Source: Pseudomonadota bacterium (GTDB taxonomy: Bacteria; Pseudomonadota; Alphaproteobacteria; Rhizobiales; Rhizobiaceae). From it: 64,000 bases of DNA. The position numbers were made by a program, and so were the translations under genes. The stretch covers positions 14,167 through 78,166 of the forward strand of contig JAEWDP010000099.1 of NCBI GenBank assembly GCA_023390055.1, written 5' to 3'. Under the pieces are notes generated by a model. That model did not search any database. It was given only the letters and a program-made list of their open reading frames with translations, and had not been told where the DNA came from. Each line of letters begins with the position of its first letter. Position 1 is the stretch's first letter. Below are positions 1-8,727 of the stretch, piece after piece.

Positions 1-436
1 CGTCCAGGGATTTTACGGCTTGCCGATAAAGTGCTGCCGGAGGATGCTCGGACTGGTGCCCCTGCTGGTCATTGCCTTCAACGAATGGGCCCTTCATGTA
101 CCATCGTGCACCACTTCCGTATGACCCGGCCAACTGGCTGTCGATAAAGTCCAGTACGCCCGCTTCACGGGCACCGGCACCATTGTCGTCGGAAGGAATT
201 AATCGGGCAGTGATGGCGTCGACGCATTGACGTTCCGCGTCGCTGAAGAACCTCTTGTGAGGGTAGGTTGGAGGGAGGTCAGCCTGACCTGCGCTCCACG
301 GGACTTCCCCTTTTATTGGCCGCGCGCTAGCGGGAAGGAAAAGGCCGGTACTACCAAGCAGGCAGCTCAGCAAGAAGCGTCGGCGTGTTGATCCTGCAAG
401 CGGCAATAGAACTTCCTCCTCATTGCCAAACGGCAA
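1..436 (-). CDS. Gluconate 2-dehydrogenase subunit 3 family protein, Tat-exported (partial)
   Basis: Reading the minus strand from about 436 down to the window edge gives an open frame with a twin-arginine signal (STRRRFLLS followed by a hydrophobic stretch ending near PASARP), then RFFSDAERQCVDAITARLIP and further residues including DFIDSQLAGSYGSGARWYMKGP. This matches the small (gamma) subunit family of membrane-bound gluconate 2-dehydrogenase, which normally partners a GMC-type flavoprotein and a cytochrome c and acts in the periplasm. The C-terminus lies outside the window, as would the partner genes. No ATG fits. TTG at 436 gives a 17-residue n-region before the arginines, GTG at 520 is an alternative, and neither has a clear ribosome site. 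The family call is fairly firm and the start is not. Confidence 0.7.
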   Translation of the reverse strand, partial: MPFGNEEEVLLPLAGSTRRRFLLSCLLGSTGLFLPASARPIKGEVPWSAGQADLPPTYPHKRFFSDAERQCVDAITARLIPSDDNGAGAREAGVLDFIDSQLAGSYGSGARWYMKGPFVEGNDQQGHQSEHPPAALYRQAVKSLD

Positions 437-520
437 GGTGCCTGCAGAGTTCCATCCCAGAACATGGCTTTGTCGCCGGGACTTCACGTCTGAAAGTTCC
501 TGGATGTCGTGATCAGTCAC

Positions 521-871
521 TGCGTGCGGTTGGCAGGGTAAGGCTGTGTGGGGCTTCCATTGAAGCGAGATTGAAGCGAGAACCGGCGTTGTGGCAAACG
601 AGATGCCTCGATCTAAAAACCTGCAGAGCGCGGCAAAGTTATCGGGAACCGAACGGACAATTGGCGGTTTGCAGTGGCATCGTTTAGCCGTCGCCGCCAT
701 AGGCATTCTTCTTGAGTAGGAGGCGCCATTGCAGGCCTTGTGACATGGATGTCGAAACCCGCGGCCCGGGTGGATGTACTGATACTGCGAGCCTGGCGGG
801 GAACCGATCGCTGAACGACCAGAGCTTTGGAAGTTTGTTTTTTATCTCTGTTGCAAAGTGGGCGTTATCCG
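521..871. other. Intergenic stretch without a supported gene
   Basis: Short open frames exist on the plus strand (385-687 and 712-966), but their translations are rich in Arg/Cys and resemble no family. I see no convincing ribosome site, tRNA or repeat. The region should hold the promoter of the minus-strand Tat-signal gene to its left. Confidence 0.4.
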
Positions 872-1006
872 ATGCGCAAACCTGCTATCTTCTTCGTCAT
901 GGTGCTTGCGGTCGTGTTGCTGCTCGTGTTTTTCGGTTCACGACCATTCATGTCAGCCGTAGATGAAGATCCAGGCCCGTCCGCTCCTCACGCGATCGAT
1001 CAGTGA
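872..1006 (+). CDS. Very small single-pass membrane protein (44 aa)
   Basis: An ATG at 872 opens a 44-residue frame. A basic N-terminus (MRKPAIFF) is followed by an uninterrupted hydrophobic helix (about residues 6-21, VMVLAVVLLLVFF), then a short acidic, proline-rich tail ending AIDQ. The helix-plus-tail design is what a genuine small membrane protein looks like and is unlikely in a shadow frame. There is no strong ribosome site. I do not recognise a family. It sits just upstream of a run of other small genes on the same strand. Confidence 0.45.
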   Translation: MRKPAIFFVMVLAVVLLLVFFGSRPFMSAVDEDPGPSAPHAIDQ

Positions 1007-1146
1007 GGAGCAAGGCTTTCCAGCCAAGCTTTCGCCGATCTGAATGAAACGCACCGTATCGAGCGATGTTGAGCCGTCATTCGATCCGACATCTGGAACT
1101 TACTTTCGCACTTGAAGTTTGGAATGAAACAAGGCGGAGGATCCGA

Positions 1147-1392
1147 ATGAACGGAACTGATCTCATGAAAGGCGACGTTGCAGATCTGGCATTACGGCTT
1201 GAGACAATGACCGATGATGAGGTGTTTCTTGCAATGAACGCCCTGGAGAAAACCAGCGAAACGTCCAGCGGCGATGACCAGGATGAAGTCCTGTCTCGTA
1301 TCGCGTTGATAGAAGCCGAGATTGAAAGCCGCTTTCCCGGCCAGCTTCTGGCGCCCTATCGCGAGTGGAAGAACGACCAGCTGCTGCTGTGA
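1147..1392 (+). CDS. Hypothetical protein (81 aa)
   Basis: The start at ATG 1147 is chosen because GGAGG lies about 8 bases upstream; an upstream start at 1066 has no such site. The product is acidic, predicted helical, and carries a repeated Glu/Asp-rich pattern (residues about 15-60) ending in YREWKNDQLLL. No catalytic motif, signal peptide or membrane segment is visible. It lies about 50 bases before the next small gene and may be co-transcribed with it. I do not recognise the family. Confidence 0.6.
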   Translation: MNGTDLMKGDVADLALRLETMTDDEVFLAMNALEKTSETSSGDDQDEVLSRIALIEAEIESRFPGQLLAPYREWKNDQLLL

Positions 1393-1440
1393 CGCAAGAG
1401 ATCAAGAAATGTCCGGCGGGGTTATGGCAAGGAGATACAA

Positions 1441-1704
1441 ATGAGCAGTTCGGAAACGACTGTCGATCACGACACTATTCAAAAGTGGGTTGACGCACGC
1501 GGAGGCCGTCCGTCGGTCATCAGGACGCAAGGAAAGGGCGGTGTTCTACGCATCGATTTTGGTGAGAAGGAAGAAGACTTTACAGAAATCGGCTGGGATG
1601 AATTCTTCACGATCTTTGACGGCAACAAACTTGCCTTCCTCTATCAGGAGAAAACAAGAGACGGAGCAGCCAGCCGCTTCAACAAGTTCGTCGACCGAAC
1701 CTGA
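1441..1704 (+). CDS. Small conserved protein of unknown function (87 aa)
   Basis: AAGGAG precedes ATG 1441 at good spacing. The protein has the pattern IQKWVDARGGRPSVIRTQGK, then GGVLRIDFGEKEEDFTEIGW, then DEFFTIFDGNKLAFLYQEKT and a C-terminus with RFNKFVDR. Proteins with this pattern are found in pseudomonads and rhizobia and are, as I recall, sometimes mislabelled as a glucan-branching enzyme, for which this one is far too short. It is soluble, with no signal peptide. The function is unknown; neighbouring small hydrophilic genes suggest a shared stress or stationary-phase role, which is inference only. Confidence 0.75.
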   Translation: MSSSETTVDHDTIQKWVDARGGRPSVIRTQGKGGVLRIDFGEKEEDFTEIGWDEFFTIFDGNKLAFLYQEKTRDGAASRFNKFVDRT

Positions 1705-1752
1705 TCACGAAGGCTCGCATCCACACAGACACTCGTAACGGGAGACACGGTG

Positions 1753-1968
1753 ATGAGCAAACAACATGCCAAGAGCCGCCGGCCGTCAGACAAGGACCTG
1801 CAGGAAAATCCAGGGATTGGAACTTCGAAGGGCACTGTCCAAGGTGATGACCTTGTTGACGGAAAAGACAATCTCGGTGGAGACAATACATTCAAGGGCG
1901 ACATCGGGAATGATGTGACGCCGCAGGGCGGCATCGATCCCCGACAAAGAGGTCGAACGAACAGATAG
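1753..1968 (+). CDS. Small hydrophilic, Gly/Asp-rich protein (71 aa)
   Basis: GGGAG lies about 8 bases before ATG 1753; a GTG directly before it (1750) is in frame but less likely. The product lacks hydrophobic segments. It is rich in Gly, Asp, Lys and Asn (NPGIGTSKGTVQGDD, DNLGGDNTFKGDIGNDV) and is probably disordered. Its composition resembles small stress-associated hydrophilic proteins, but no family is recognised. It ends 9 bases before the next start, so the two are very likely one transcript. Confidence 0.6.
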   Translation: MSKQHAKSRRPSDKDLQENPGIGTSKGTVQGDDLVDGKDNLGGDNTFKGDIGNDVTPQGGIDPRQRGRTNR

Positions 1969-1977
1969 GAGGCTGAT

Positions 1978-2220
1978 ATGGCTGGCCGCAAAACACATGA
2001 GCAGCAGCTCCGGATCATCGAGAAGCGCGAAGTAACAAGCAATGGTTCCGACGAACTCGACGCCCAAGATGAACTGAGGCGTTCAGATCAGGAGCGGCGG
2101 GCGCACCTTGAGGGTGTCGATCTGCGCGACGACAGCTCAGAGCCAGTCGACAAGGATGATCGCGCGATGATCAGGGGAATGAACCAGGAAAGTCGCCACA
2201 ACAAGCCGCGTAACGACTGA
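1978..2220 (+). CDS. Small charged protein of unknown function (80 aa)
   Basis: A strong AGGAGG (1967-1972) overlaps the previous stop and precedes ATG 1978. The protein is strongly charged and helical (KTHEQQLRIIEKREV, ELRRSDQERRAHLEGV) and has no membrane segment. It is the last of four closely spaced small genes on the plus strand. I do not recognise a function. Confidence 0.65.
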   Translation: MAGRKTHEQQLRIIEKREVTSNGSDELDAQDELRRSDQERRAHLEGVDLRDDSSEPVDKDDRAMIRGMNQESRHNKPRND

Positions 2221-2495
2221 AGCGTTGCTCGTCGAATTCCTGGCAGATAGCATGTTCCGCCGGATGTATTTTTGGACTTGCCGCGATTGACGATAGCGTG
2301 ATCCGAGATGTCTTTCCGAGTAAAGTTAAAATGGCGCCGCAGACGGTTTTAGATACAATCAGGAAGTATTTGATTTATATCTGAAAACTATACTGTCATT
2401 TTCGGTGGGGCTGGGTGATGGATTCGTTTTTATACATATGTTATCGTAGTTTAAGGTGAGATCCGATCGTCGTGCACGGGCCAATGGAGGCAGGG
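2221..2495. promoter_or_regulatory. AT-rich upstream region of pcm
   Basis: This 275-base gap is clearly richer in A+T than its surroundings, especially 2340-2455, and lies directly upstream of the isoaspartyl methyltransferase gene. It probably holds that gene's promoter. I cannot assign -35/-10 boxes with confidence, and no gene or repeat is visible. Confidence 0.35.
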
Positions 2496-3134
2496 ATGGC
2501 TGGCTATCGCGACCTTCGCGACAGGATGGTCGATGAGCAAATAGCCCGTCGAGGGGTCCGAGACGAGCTTGTCCTCAAGGCCATGCGCGCCGTGCCCAGA
2601 GAATGCTTCGTCTGCGAAACAGAAGCAGAATTTGCATATGACGATGCGCCCTTGCCGATTGGGGAGGGCCAGACAATCTCACAGCCATATATTGTTGCTG
2701 CGATGATCGAGGCAACGCAGGTGAAGGCCGGTGATCGCGTGCTCGAGGTCGGCGCCGGATCCGGTTATGCCGCCGCCGTTATTGGGCAGATCGCCGAACA
2801 CGTTCATGCGATTGAACGTCATGCGACCTTGGCTTTGGCGGCAAAGCAGCGGGTCGAAGATCTCGGATACGACAATATTGAAATTATCGTTGGTGACGGC
2901 ACCCGTGGATTGCCTGAGTATGCGCCCTTCGACGTTATTCTGGTGTCAGCAGGTGGCCCTTCGGTGCCCAGAATGTTGCAGGAACAACTTGCGATTGGAG
3001 GCCGCCTTGTGATGCCGGTGGGAAATGAGTTCAGCCAGATCCTGCGCAAGGTCGCCCGACGCTCTCAAAGCGAGTATGAAGAAACCGATCTTGGCGGTGT
3101 CAGGTTCGTGCCGTTGATCGGCGATCATGGTTGA
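2496..3134 (+). CDS. pcm: Protein-L-isoaspartate O-methyltransferase
   Basis: Cytosolic SAM-dependent enzyme that methylates isoaspartyl residues in aged proteins and starts their repair. It shows the family hallmarks: PIGEGQTISQPYIVAAM (about residues 55-72), the SAM-binding motif I VLEVGAGSGYAAAV, motif II IERHATLALAA, and a post-II segment with PFDVILVSAGGPSVP. The start at 2496 is preferred because GGAGG (2486-2490) lies 5-6 bases upstream; GTG 2472 and ATG 2484 are in frame but not as well served. At 212 aa the length is normal. It stands alone, convergent with the ZIP-like gene. The long AT-rich leader suggests its own promoter. Confidence 0.93.
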   Translation: MAGYRDLRDRMVDEQIARRGVRDELVLKAMRAVPRECFVCETEAEFAYDDAPLPIGEGQTISQPYIVAAMIEATQVKAGDRVLEVGAGSGYAAAVIGQIAEHVHAIERHATLALAAKQRVEDLGYDNIEIIVGDGTRGLPEYAPFDVILVSAGGPSVPRMLQEQLAIGGRLVMPVGNEFSQILRKVARRSQSEYEETDLGGVRFVPLIGDHG

Positions 3135-3269
3135 GCCAACGGCGGCAATCATGATTTCAGGACTGACGCTATTGCAATAGGCCAGAAGCCTGTCCGTTCG
3201 GTGAGTTGTAATGTTTTACGACACTGGTGAACCTGGCGGGATCCGGTAATGGAAGGGGAGCGTTGTCGA

Positions 3270-4046
3270 TCAGCTCAAGGACGAGGACAGTATTGCAAAG
3301 AAGATGAAACCGCCCGTAAAGGCGGCTGTCGACAGGTGACGAGGAGGTGCGGGTTTGTCACCTTGTGGCAAGGTATCTTCGACCGTTGCAAGAAGAAGAA
3401 TTCCGACGACGAACGCCAATGCAAGATTTTGTGCAAAGTCCGTGGCGTTGCGGAGCCCAAGAAAGCCGACACCTACTCCAATGACGATCGGGACGGAAAA
3501 CGTCGAAGTGATCAGGAGCCGGCGACTGCGGGTGAGCCCTTCAAGCTTGAAGTTGGCAACAGCTCCAAAGCCTCCCGGAATATTGCCTACAAGTTGGCTT
3601 AATCCCAGCACGAGGCCAAGACTGCTCGAAATCGAGGAGCCGATCCCCGTCATCATGGCGTCGCCGAAAAGATCTGCGGCAATAGCAATGTAAACCATCC
3701 AGACGCCGACTGAACCCTTGCTTCCATCCGCATATTGCTGTGCGTGCCTCACGCCCCAGACCAGAAAGACTGAAACTGCGGCGCCAGCCGCGAAAGCAAT
3801 CATTGCGGCCACTACATTATCTATTGCCATAATTCGTGGCATGAGATCGACGCTGACAACCGCGATGGCAATACCTGCTGCAGCGTGAAGCGCAGCACCC
3901 ACAACCCATTTGGGAGCCTTCGTGCTTTCCGCTATCAGACCGCCGATAATCGTTCCAAGAGCAGGAAGCAGCGCAATGGAGAGTGGTAATAGAATATCCA
4001 ATAGATTCGTGTCCGGGTTTGAGCACCACCTTTGCGCCGCGATCAC
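3270..4046 (-). CDS. ZIP-family-like metal/cation transporter
   Basis: Polytopic inner-membrane protein with about 8 hydrophobic segments. The N-terminal segment LLPLSIALLPALGTIIGGLI, the histidine-bearing helix GAALHAAAGIAIAVVSVDLM and the later helix AIAADLFGDAMMTGIG are positioned like those of ZIP permeases (zinc, iron, manganese uptake). The classical HNFPEG metal site is replaced by AADLFGDAM, so the substrate is uncertain and transport activity is inferred. The start GTG 4046 is the longest choice and has no good ribosome site; the true start may lie within the next 20 codons. It lies downstream of the DUF3422 gene on the same strand. Confidence 0.65.
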   Translation of the reverse strand: MIAAQRWCSNPDTNLLDILLPLSIALLPALGTIIGGLIAESTKAPKWVVGAALHAAAGIAIAVVSVDLMPRIMAIDNVVAAMIAFAAGAAVSVFLVWGVRHAQQYADGSKGSVGVWMVYIAIAADLFGDAMMTGIGSSISSSLGLVLGLSQLVGNIPGGFGAVANFKLEGLTRSRRLLITSTFSVPIVIGVGVGFLGLRNATDFAQNLALAFVVGILLLATVEDTLPQGDKPAPPRHLSTAAFTGGFIFFAILSSSLS

Positions 4047-4200
4047 GTGCAGTCTTTGGTAGTCGGGAGCCTATTCCGAAACTCGAAATCTGACGGATCG
4101 TTCCAGATCTTCCGGTTCGGCAAGGTGTATGCCAACCGGATGTCTGATCGAAGATGCATCATGCACTATCCGGCAGACGTGGCGCCGGAACAATCCGGGT

Positions 4201-5472
4201 TCAGTAGGACGTGTCTGAAGTCGCTATCTGTCTTGCGATCGCCTTACGGACATGACGTACCACCCGCCATACCACAAGGAGAACAAGCGGCACGACGAAA
4301 ACAAGTGCCGGCTTCAGATAGTGGATGTCCACACCCAGCGTCTGCAGACTGTCCAGGCATACCTTTAGAAGTCCAATGGCATAATAGGTAATGGCGAACA
4401 CCGAAAATCCTTCAACCGCCTGCTGGATGTGGACTTGCGCGCGCGTTCGCTGCTCCACGGACGTGAGCAATGAGGCGTTCTGGTCTTCGAGCTGAACCTG
4501 AACCGTTGTACGCAACAGGTCTCCTGCCAGCCGGACACGTTCGCCGAGCTCATCTAGTCTGCGTTCTGACGCCGCAAAGGAACGAACAGCAGGCTGAAAA
4601 CGCCGATTGATAAATGTACCGATCCGCTGGTGCTGGCTGACCCTGCCTTCACGCAACTCGAGCAATCTACTGTCTACAATATCAGCATAGGCCTTCGTCG
4701 CCCCGAAACGGTGTCTGGCGCGCGCGGAGAAATTCAGTACGTCAGACGACAGCTTGGTCATATCGACGAGAAGCGCCTTGTCCACCTTTGCGGCGCTTTG
4801 CATGTGCTGGACAATCAAATTCAGTCGCTGGTCGAATAATGTCAGGTTCCGGATCGTCTCGCGTGCCACCGGCATGGCAAGCAATGCCATCATCCTGTAG
4901 GTCTCGATTTCCAGAAGGCGCCGTACCATGCGTCCCGTGCGGTAGGCGTTGAGGTTCCTGTTGAAGACAAAGAGCTCCAGAAAGCCGCCTTCGTTCAGTT
5001 GAAAGTCAGAGTACACGTCAGCATCGCCGCCACCAACCTCCGATGCGACAAAGGTTACACCGGTCTTATGCCCGAAAGGAGTTGCGGTTCCTTCCCTGAC
5101 GATCACCCTGACTGCCGTCACCGTCTGGCCGACAATTTCGTTGCGCAACTTTACGAAAGCCGGAGGAGGAGAATATCCTTCGCTCGCCGCTGCCGTGTAG
5201 GTAAGGGTCAGGAACTCCGTGTGTAGTTCCCATTTCAGTCGCCCACCTTCGTAGTCGGCAATTCCGTGTTGAGGCCCTGTACTGGTGGAAGCAGCAGCCA
5301 ATCGCTGAAGAGGTTCAGGCACAACTGGAGCGACATCTCCATTCATGATGGCGAGATGCCACACGTCCATATTGCCATCGAAATAAAGAGATGGTCGAGC
5401 ATGCAGTTCGCCGTGAAGTTCACGTCTGAGAGGATGTTCCATTCCGCCGGGATCAGCGTCGACCTCAATCAT
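4201..5472 (-). CDS. DUF3422 family inner-membrane protein
   Basis: The N-terminal signature EHPLRRELHGELHARP, then LKWELHTEFLTLTYT, and two hydrophobic segments close to the C-terminus (AITYYAIGLLKVCL and ALVFVVPLVLLVVWRVV) identify the DUF3422 family of proteobacterial membrane proteins of unknown function. The central 200 residues are helical and probably form a cytoplasmic coiled coil. ATG 5472 is chosen because AGGGAG lies 7 bases upstream and the resulting 423 aa fits the family; longer starts (5511, 5736) add about 90 residues unlike the family. The biochemical role is unknown. Confidence 0.85.
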   Translation of the reverse strand: MIEVDADPGGMEHPLRRELHGELHARPSLYFDGNMDVWHLAIMNGDVAPVVPEPLQRLAAASTSTGPQHGIADYEGGRLKWELHTEFLTLTYTAAASEGYSPPPAFVKLRNEIVGQTVTAVRVIVREGTATPFGHKTGVTFVASEVGGGDADVYSDFQLNEGGFLELFVFNRNLNAYRTGRMVRRLLEIETYRMMALLAMPVARETIRNLTLFDQRLNLIVQHMQSAAKVDKALLVDMTKLSSDVLNFSARARHRFGATKAYADIVDSRLLELREGRVSQHQRIGTFINRRFQPAVRSFAASERRLDELGERVRLAGDLLRTTVQVQLEDQNASLLTSVEQRTRAQVHIQQAVEGFSVFAITYYAIGLLKVCLDSLQTLGVDIHYLKPALVFVVPLVLLVVWRVVRHVRKAIARQIATSDTSY

Positions 5473-5853
5473 GGCGGAACTCCCTGTGCCGTCAACCGTC
5501 ACCCCGATCATGCGGCCACGGTTCAGCTCTTTCACGAGACCGAAAAAATGTACTCGTCCACGGGACGCATGACAATGCCCGGGTCTATTCGTGAAGCTGT
5601 TGGCCTGTTCGATAGGCTGATTGTCGCAAACGATCGAAGAGATCAGTGACGATCTTTGCCTCGGGTTCAATTCCATTCGTGCAACACGATTGCAATCGCG
5701 TATCCTGGCCTTCGATGTATGATCACAAATCCGCAATGGCGAGCGGAAAGAGTGGTTTCAGCTTTTGTGCATCGGTGATGCGGTTGCAGTTCGCAAGAAG
5801 CACGCTGTCATCCAGCGTGTGGCGGATCGTGAAAAATGTCTGAGGAGAGCAGA
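5473..5853. promoter_or_regulatory. Divergent intergenic region between DUF3422 and cupin genes
   Basis: The gap is about 380 bases with the chosen starts. It should carry the promoters of both divergent genes. If the longer DUF3422 start at 5736 were used, most of it would be coding, but that extension has no family resemblance. No repeat or RNA structure stands out. Confidence 0.3.
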
Positions 5854-6449
5854 ATGCAAGAAAGACCCAGGACCCTCCAGAACCTCTTGAATGCAGCCCG
5901 TTTGGCCTATGACGAGTGCGTGACCGATCCAGACGGGAAGGCGTCGGTTACGAAGATCTTCGAAGCTCTCGATAATCGCGTCGGCGAACGCAATGGCAGC
6001 AGCACAAAGCTTCCAGTATGTTCCCACCTTAAGGCCGCATTGAGCCTACGGCCACAACAGAAGAGCCTAAGCTCACTCATGGATGCGTTCGCAGAGCTGG
6101 AGCCTGAGCTGGGTTGGCAAAGGCGAACGAACTACGACGAAGCAACTGCCAGCGAAAATTTCCCTGATGGCCACGGCAATTGCATGATCGCGGGCCCTGG
6201 CGGGTTTGAAATGCGCACGGACATCAGCCTCGGAGTTTCGCTTCTTGCTCCAAATGTTCGTTATCCGGATCATGACCACTCACCAGAAGAGACCTATCTG
6301 GTCTTGTCGGACGGCATGTTTCGTCAAGGTGACGGAAACTGGTTCACACCTGGGGTCGGAGGTACCTTCTACAACGTACCGATGATCCGGCACGCGATGC
6401 GGTCAGGGGAAAGCCACTGTTTGCATTCTGGGCGCTTTGGACAGGGTAG
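5854..6449 (+). pseudogene. DMSP-lyase-family cupin (DddL/DddQ-like), frameshifted near 6413
   Basis: ATG 5854 follows AGGAG (5843-5847). The protein carries the cupin metal site of the dimethylsulfoniopropionate-lyase family: YPDHDHSPEETYLVLSDGMF, then WFTPGVGGTFYNVPMIRHAM. Members cleave DMSP to dimethylsulfide and acrylate, but many rhizobial homologues have unknown substrates. At about 6413 the frame slips by one base. Continuing in the other frame gives PLFAFWALWTG and a stop at 6447-6449, the ending expected for the family, whereas the literal frame runs on as unrelated residues to 6489. All metal ligands lie before the slip, so a protein with an altered tail might still fold. A sequencing error is the simplest alternative. 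Confidence 0.75.
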
Positions 6450-6614
6450 GGGTGATCGGTCGCTTCGCCAGTGTTTTGCAATCAGATGACCTCTATCCGG
6501 CAACGGACATCTTTCGCCGGACCACGACGTTGTGGTTCTCGAGGCGCTGCGACTTAGTCATGCTGCGCTTTACCAGCGCGCAGATGATGGCTCGACGTCA
6601 TTTTCCCGCATCGA

Positions 6615-7391
6615 TCAGAAATTGTTGCGCTCGTGATAGGTTCGCAAGAAGGCCTGGATGCGCGGGTCCTCGGGGTGGTGCAGGATCTGGTCCGGTGCGT
6701 CCACACCCACCAGTTCACCCTTTTCCATGAAGGCGACCTGGTCTGCGACGTGGGCGGCAAAACCCATTTCATGGGTGACGACAACCATGGTCATGCCCTC
6801 CGACGCCAGTGTCTTCATGACGCTCAAGACTTCCCCCACCAGTTCCGGGTCAAGTGCCGAGGTTGGCTCGTCGAACAGCATCAACCGCGGTTCCATGGCG
6901 ATGGCGCGGGCGATAGCGACGCGCTGCTGCTGGCCGCCAGACAGGCGGCCGGGATGATTGGCCATCTTGTCGCTCAGTCCGACCTTGTCCAGCGCTTCGG
7001 ACGCACGTGTCTCGGCCTCGGTTCTAGACATGCCGCGTACGCGCATCAGTCCTTCGGCGACATTTTGCAACGCCGTCATGTGTGGCCACAGGTTGAACTG
7101 CTGGAACACCATGCCGATGGACCGGCGCATTTCGCGCAATTTTCGACCCGACATCTTGCGGCCGCCCGGGCTCACATAGCCTATCAGCTGGCCGTCGATC
7201 TCGATTTCGCCGGAATCATACTCCTCAAGGAAGTTGATGCAGCGCAAAAGTGTCGACTTGCCCGAGCCTGACGGCCCGATCAGGCAGGTCACCTTGCCCG
7301 GAACGATGGATAGATCCACATCCTTCAGCGCCTGGAAAAGGCCGTAGGATTTATTGACCTTGCGGATCTCGACGGATGACGCTGCAAGCAT
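6615..7391 (-). CDS. Polar amino-acid ABC transporter, ATP-binding subunit
   Basis: Cytoplasmic ATPase of a PAAT-type importer. Walker A GPSGSGKST, Q-loop in MVFQQFNLWPHMT, signature LSGGQQQRVAIARA, Walker B LMLFDEPTSALDPE and H-switch VVTHEMGFA are all present and intact. At 258 aa it has the normal length for HisP/GlnQ-type subunits. It is the last gene of a four-gene operon (binding protein, two permeases, ATPase) lying directly downstream of hutU on the same strand, with only one base between it and the preceding permease stop. Context suggests uptake of histidine, urocanate or a related imidazole compound; the substrate is inferred from neighbours only. Confidence 0.93.
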   Translation of the reverse strand: MLAASSVEIRKVNKSYGLFQALKDVDLSIVPGKVTCLIGPSGSGKSTLLRCINFLEEYDSGEIEIDGQLIGYVSPGGRKMSGRKLREMRRSIGMVFQQFNLWPHMTALQNVAEGLMRVRGMSRTEAETRASEALDKVGLSDKMANHPGRLSGGQQQRVAIARAIAMEPRLMLFDEPTSALDPELVGEVLSVMKTLASEGMTMVVVTHEMGFAAHVADQVAFMEKGELVGVDAPDQILHHPEDPRIQAFLRTYHERNNF

Positions 7392-7392
7392 C

Positions 7393-8055
7393 TTACGTCC
7401 TTTCGATCAGGTGTTTCGTGAAGCGCGTTTCCAGCCGGCGGCCGACGCGCGAGATAGATTCGACCAGAGCCCAGAAGAACAGCGCCAGAACGAGGTTGGC
7501 TTCCAGATAGCGGAAGGTCTCGGTCGACATGCGCTGCACCGAATACATCAGTTCGGGCACGGTAATGATCGACAGAATGACCGTTTCCTTGGTCAAGATG
7601 ATGGAGAAATTGACCAGCGCCGGCAGCGCCGAAACCAGGCCAAGCGGCAGCAGGATGCGGCGCACGATTGTCGGTTCGGACATGCCGATGGCGCGAGCGG
7701 CCTCGAGCTGACCCAGCGGTACCGCGTTGAAGCCTGAACGGAATATCTCCGCGAAATAGGGGCTGCCATAGACCGTCAGCCCCAAAAGACCGGCGGGCAG
7801 GGCGTCGAGACGAAGACCGATCAGCGGGCCGCCATAATAGAGCACGAAGAGCTGGACGAGAAAGGGTGTGCCACGGATGATTTCGATATAGGTCTGGATC
7901 AGCCAGCGAAGCGGACGTGGTCCGTAGCGCTGCGCCAGTGCAATGACGAGACCCAGCACCATGCCGAAGATGGTGCCCAGCACCCAACACAGGATCGTGA
8001 GCCCGAAGCCGTTCAGTAGAATTGGCCAGTATTGCCACAGGATGCTCAAGTCCAT
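7393..8055 (-). CDS. Polar amino-acid ABC transporter, permease subunit
   Basis: Inner-membrane permease (220 aa) of the HisMQ/GlnP type with about five hydrophobic segments. The cytoplasmic EAA loop reads AVPLGQLEAARAIGMSEP, and the N-terminal helix IIRGTPFLVQLFVLYYG is typical of the family. Its start overlaps the stop of the preceding permease (TAATG), showing translational coupling. The two permeases form a heterodimer with the ATPase encoded next. Confidence 0.92.
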   Translation of the reverse strand: MDLSILWQYWPILLNGFGLTILCWVLGTIFGMVLGLVIALAQRYGPRPLRWLIQTYIEIIRGTPFLVQLFVLYYGGPLIGLRLDALPAGLLGLTVYGSPYFAEIFRSGFNAVPLGQLEAARAIGMSEPTIVRRILLPLGLVSALPALVNFSIILTKETVILSIITVPELMYSVQRMSTETFRYLEANLVLALFFWALVESISRVGRRLETRFTKHLIERT

Positions 8056-8702
8056 TACACGGCCATCCTGTGTTCGAGATAACGCCCCAGCGCAGCCAGG
8101 CAGAGGTTGATGACGAGGTAGATGCAGGCTGCTGCGAGATAGACCTCAAGCGGTCGGAAGGTCATGGCCGCCTGTGCCTGGCTGGCGCGCGTGACCTCCA
8201 ATATGCCGACGACCGAGACCAGCGACGATGCCTTGACCAGAAGGATCATCTCGTTGATGAGCGCCGGCAGCGAGATCCTGACCGCCTGCGGCAGGATTAT
8301 CCTGGTCCAGATATCGCGCGGCCCCATTCCAATGGCTCTCGCGGCCTCGGCCTGTCCCTGTGGCAGGGCGATGATGGCGCCGCGCCAGATTTCCGAAACA
8401 TAGGCGCTCGAACAGATGCCAACGGTGAGGACGGCCGCGACCAGTGCCGGCACGTTGATGCCGATCACAGGCAAAAGATAATAGCAGAGCAGAAGCTGCA
8501 CGAGCAGCGGAACGCCGCGTAAAAAGCTGACCCAGACCGCAGCGAAGCGGCGCAGCCAGGACGTGCGCGAGAGCGCAGCAGCGCAAATCAAAGCGCCGAT
8601 CACAAGTCCAAGGCCAATGCCCAGGCCCGAAATCAGCAGCGTATAGCGTGCGGCCCAGAAGAGCGGCTCGAAGCTGTTGAAAAAGGCGGGGATCGAAAAC
8701 AT
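8055..8702 (-). CDS. Polar amino-acid ABC transporter, permease subunit
   Basis: Second PAAT permease (215 aa). Hydrophobic segments alternate with short loops. FLRGVPLLVQLLLCYYLLP and the EAA-type loop ALPQGQAEAARAIGMGPRDI are visible. It lies downstream of the binding-protein gene, from which it is separated by 59 bases holding a perfect GC stem-loop. It is coupled to the next permease through overlapping stop and start codons. Confidence 0.92.
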   Translation of the reverse strand: MFSIPAFFNSFEPLFWAARYTLLISGLGIGLGLVIGALICAAALSRTSWLRRFAAVWVSFLRGVPLLVQLLLCYYLLPVIGINVPALVAAVLTVGICSSAYVSEIWRGAIIALPQGQAEAARAIGMGPRDIWTRIILPQAVRISLPALINEMILLVKASSLVSVVGILEVTRASQAQAAMTFRPLEVYLAAACIYLVINLCLAALGRYLEHRMAV

Positions 8703-8727
8703 CGCGGCTCCGTCTTGCCAGGGTGCG

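Noticed and set aside
385..687. 100-codon plus-strand frame
   Set aside because: It overlaps the minus-strand Tat-signal gene, has no ribosome site, and its translation is rich in Arg and Cys with no family likeness.
712..966. 84-codon plus-strand frame
   Set aside because: Low-complexity translation without a ribosome site; the 44-residue membrane frame at 872-1006 overlaps it and looks more genuine.
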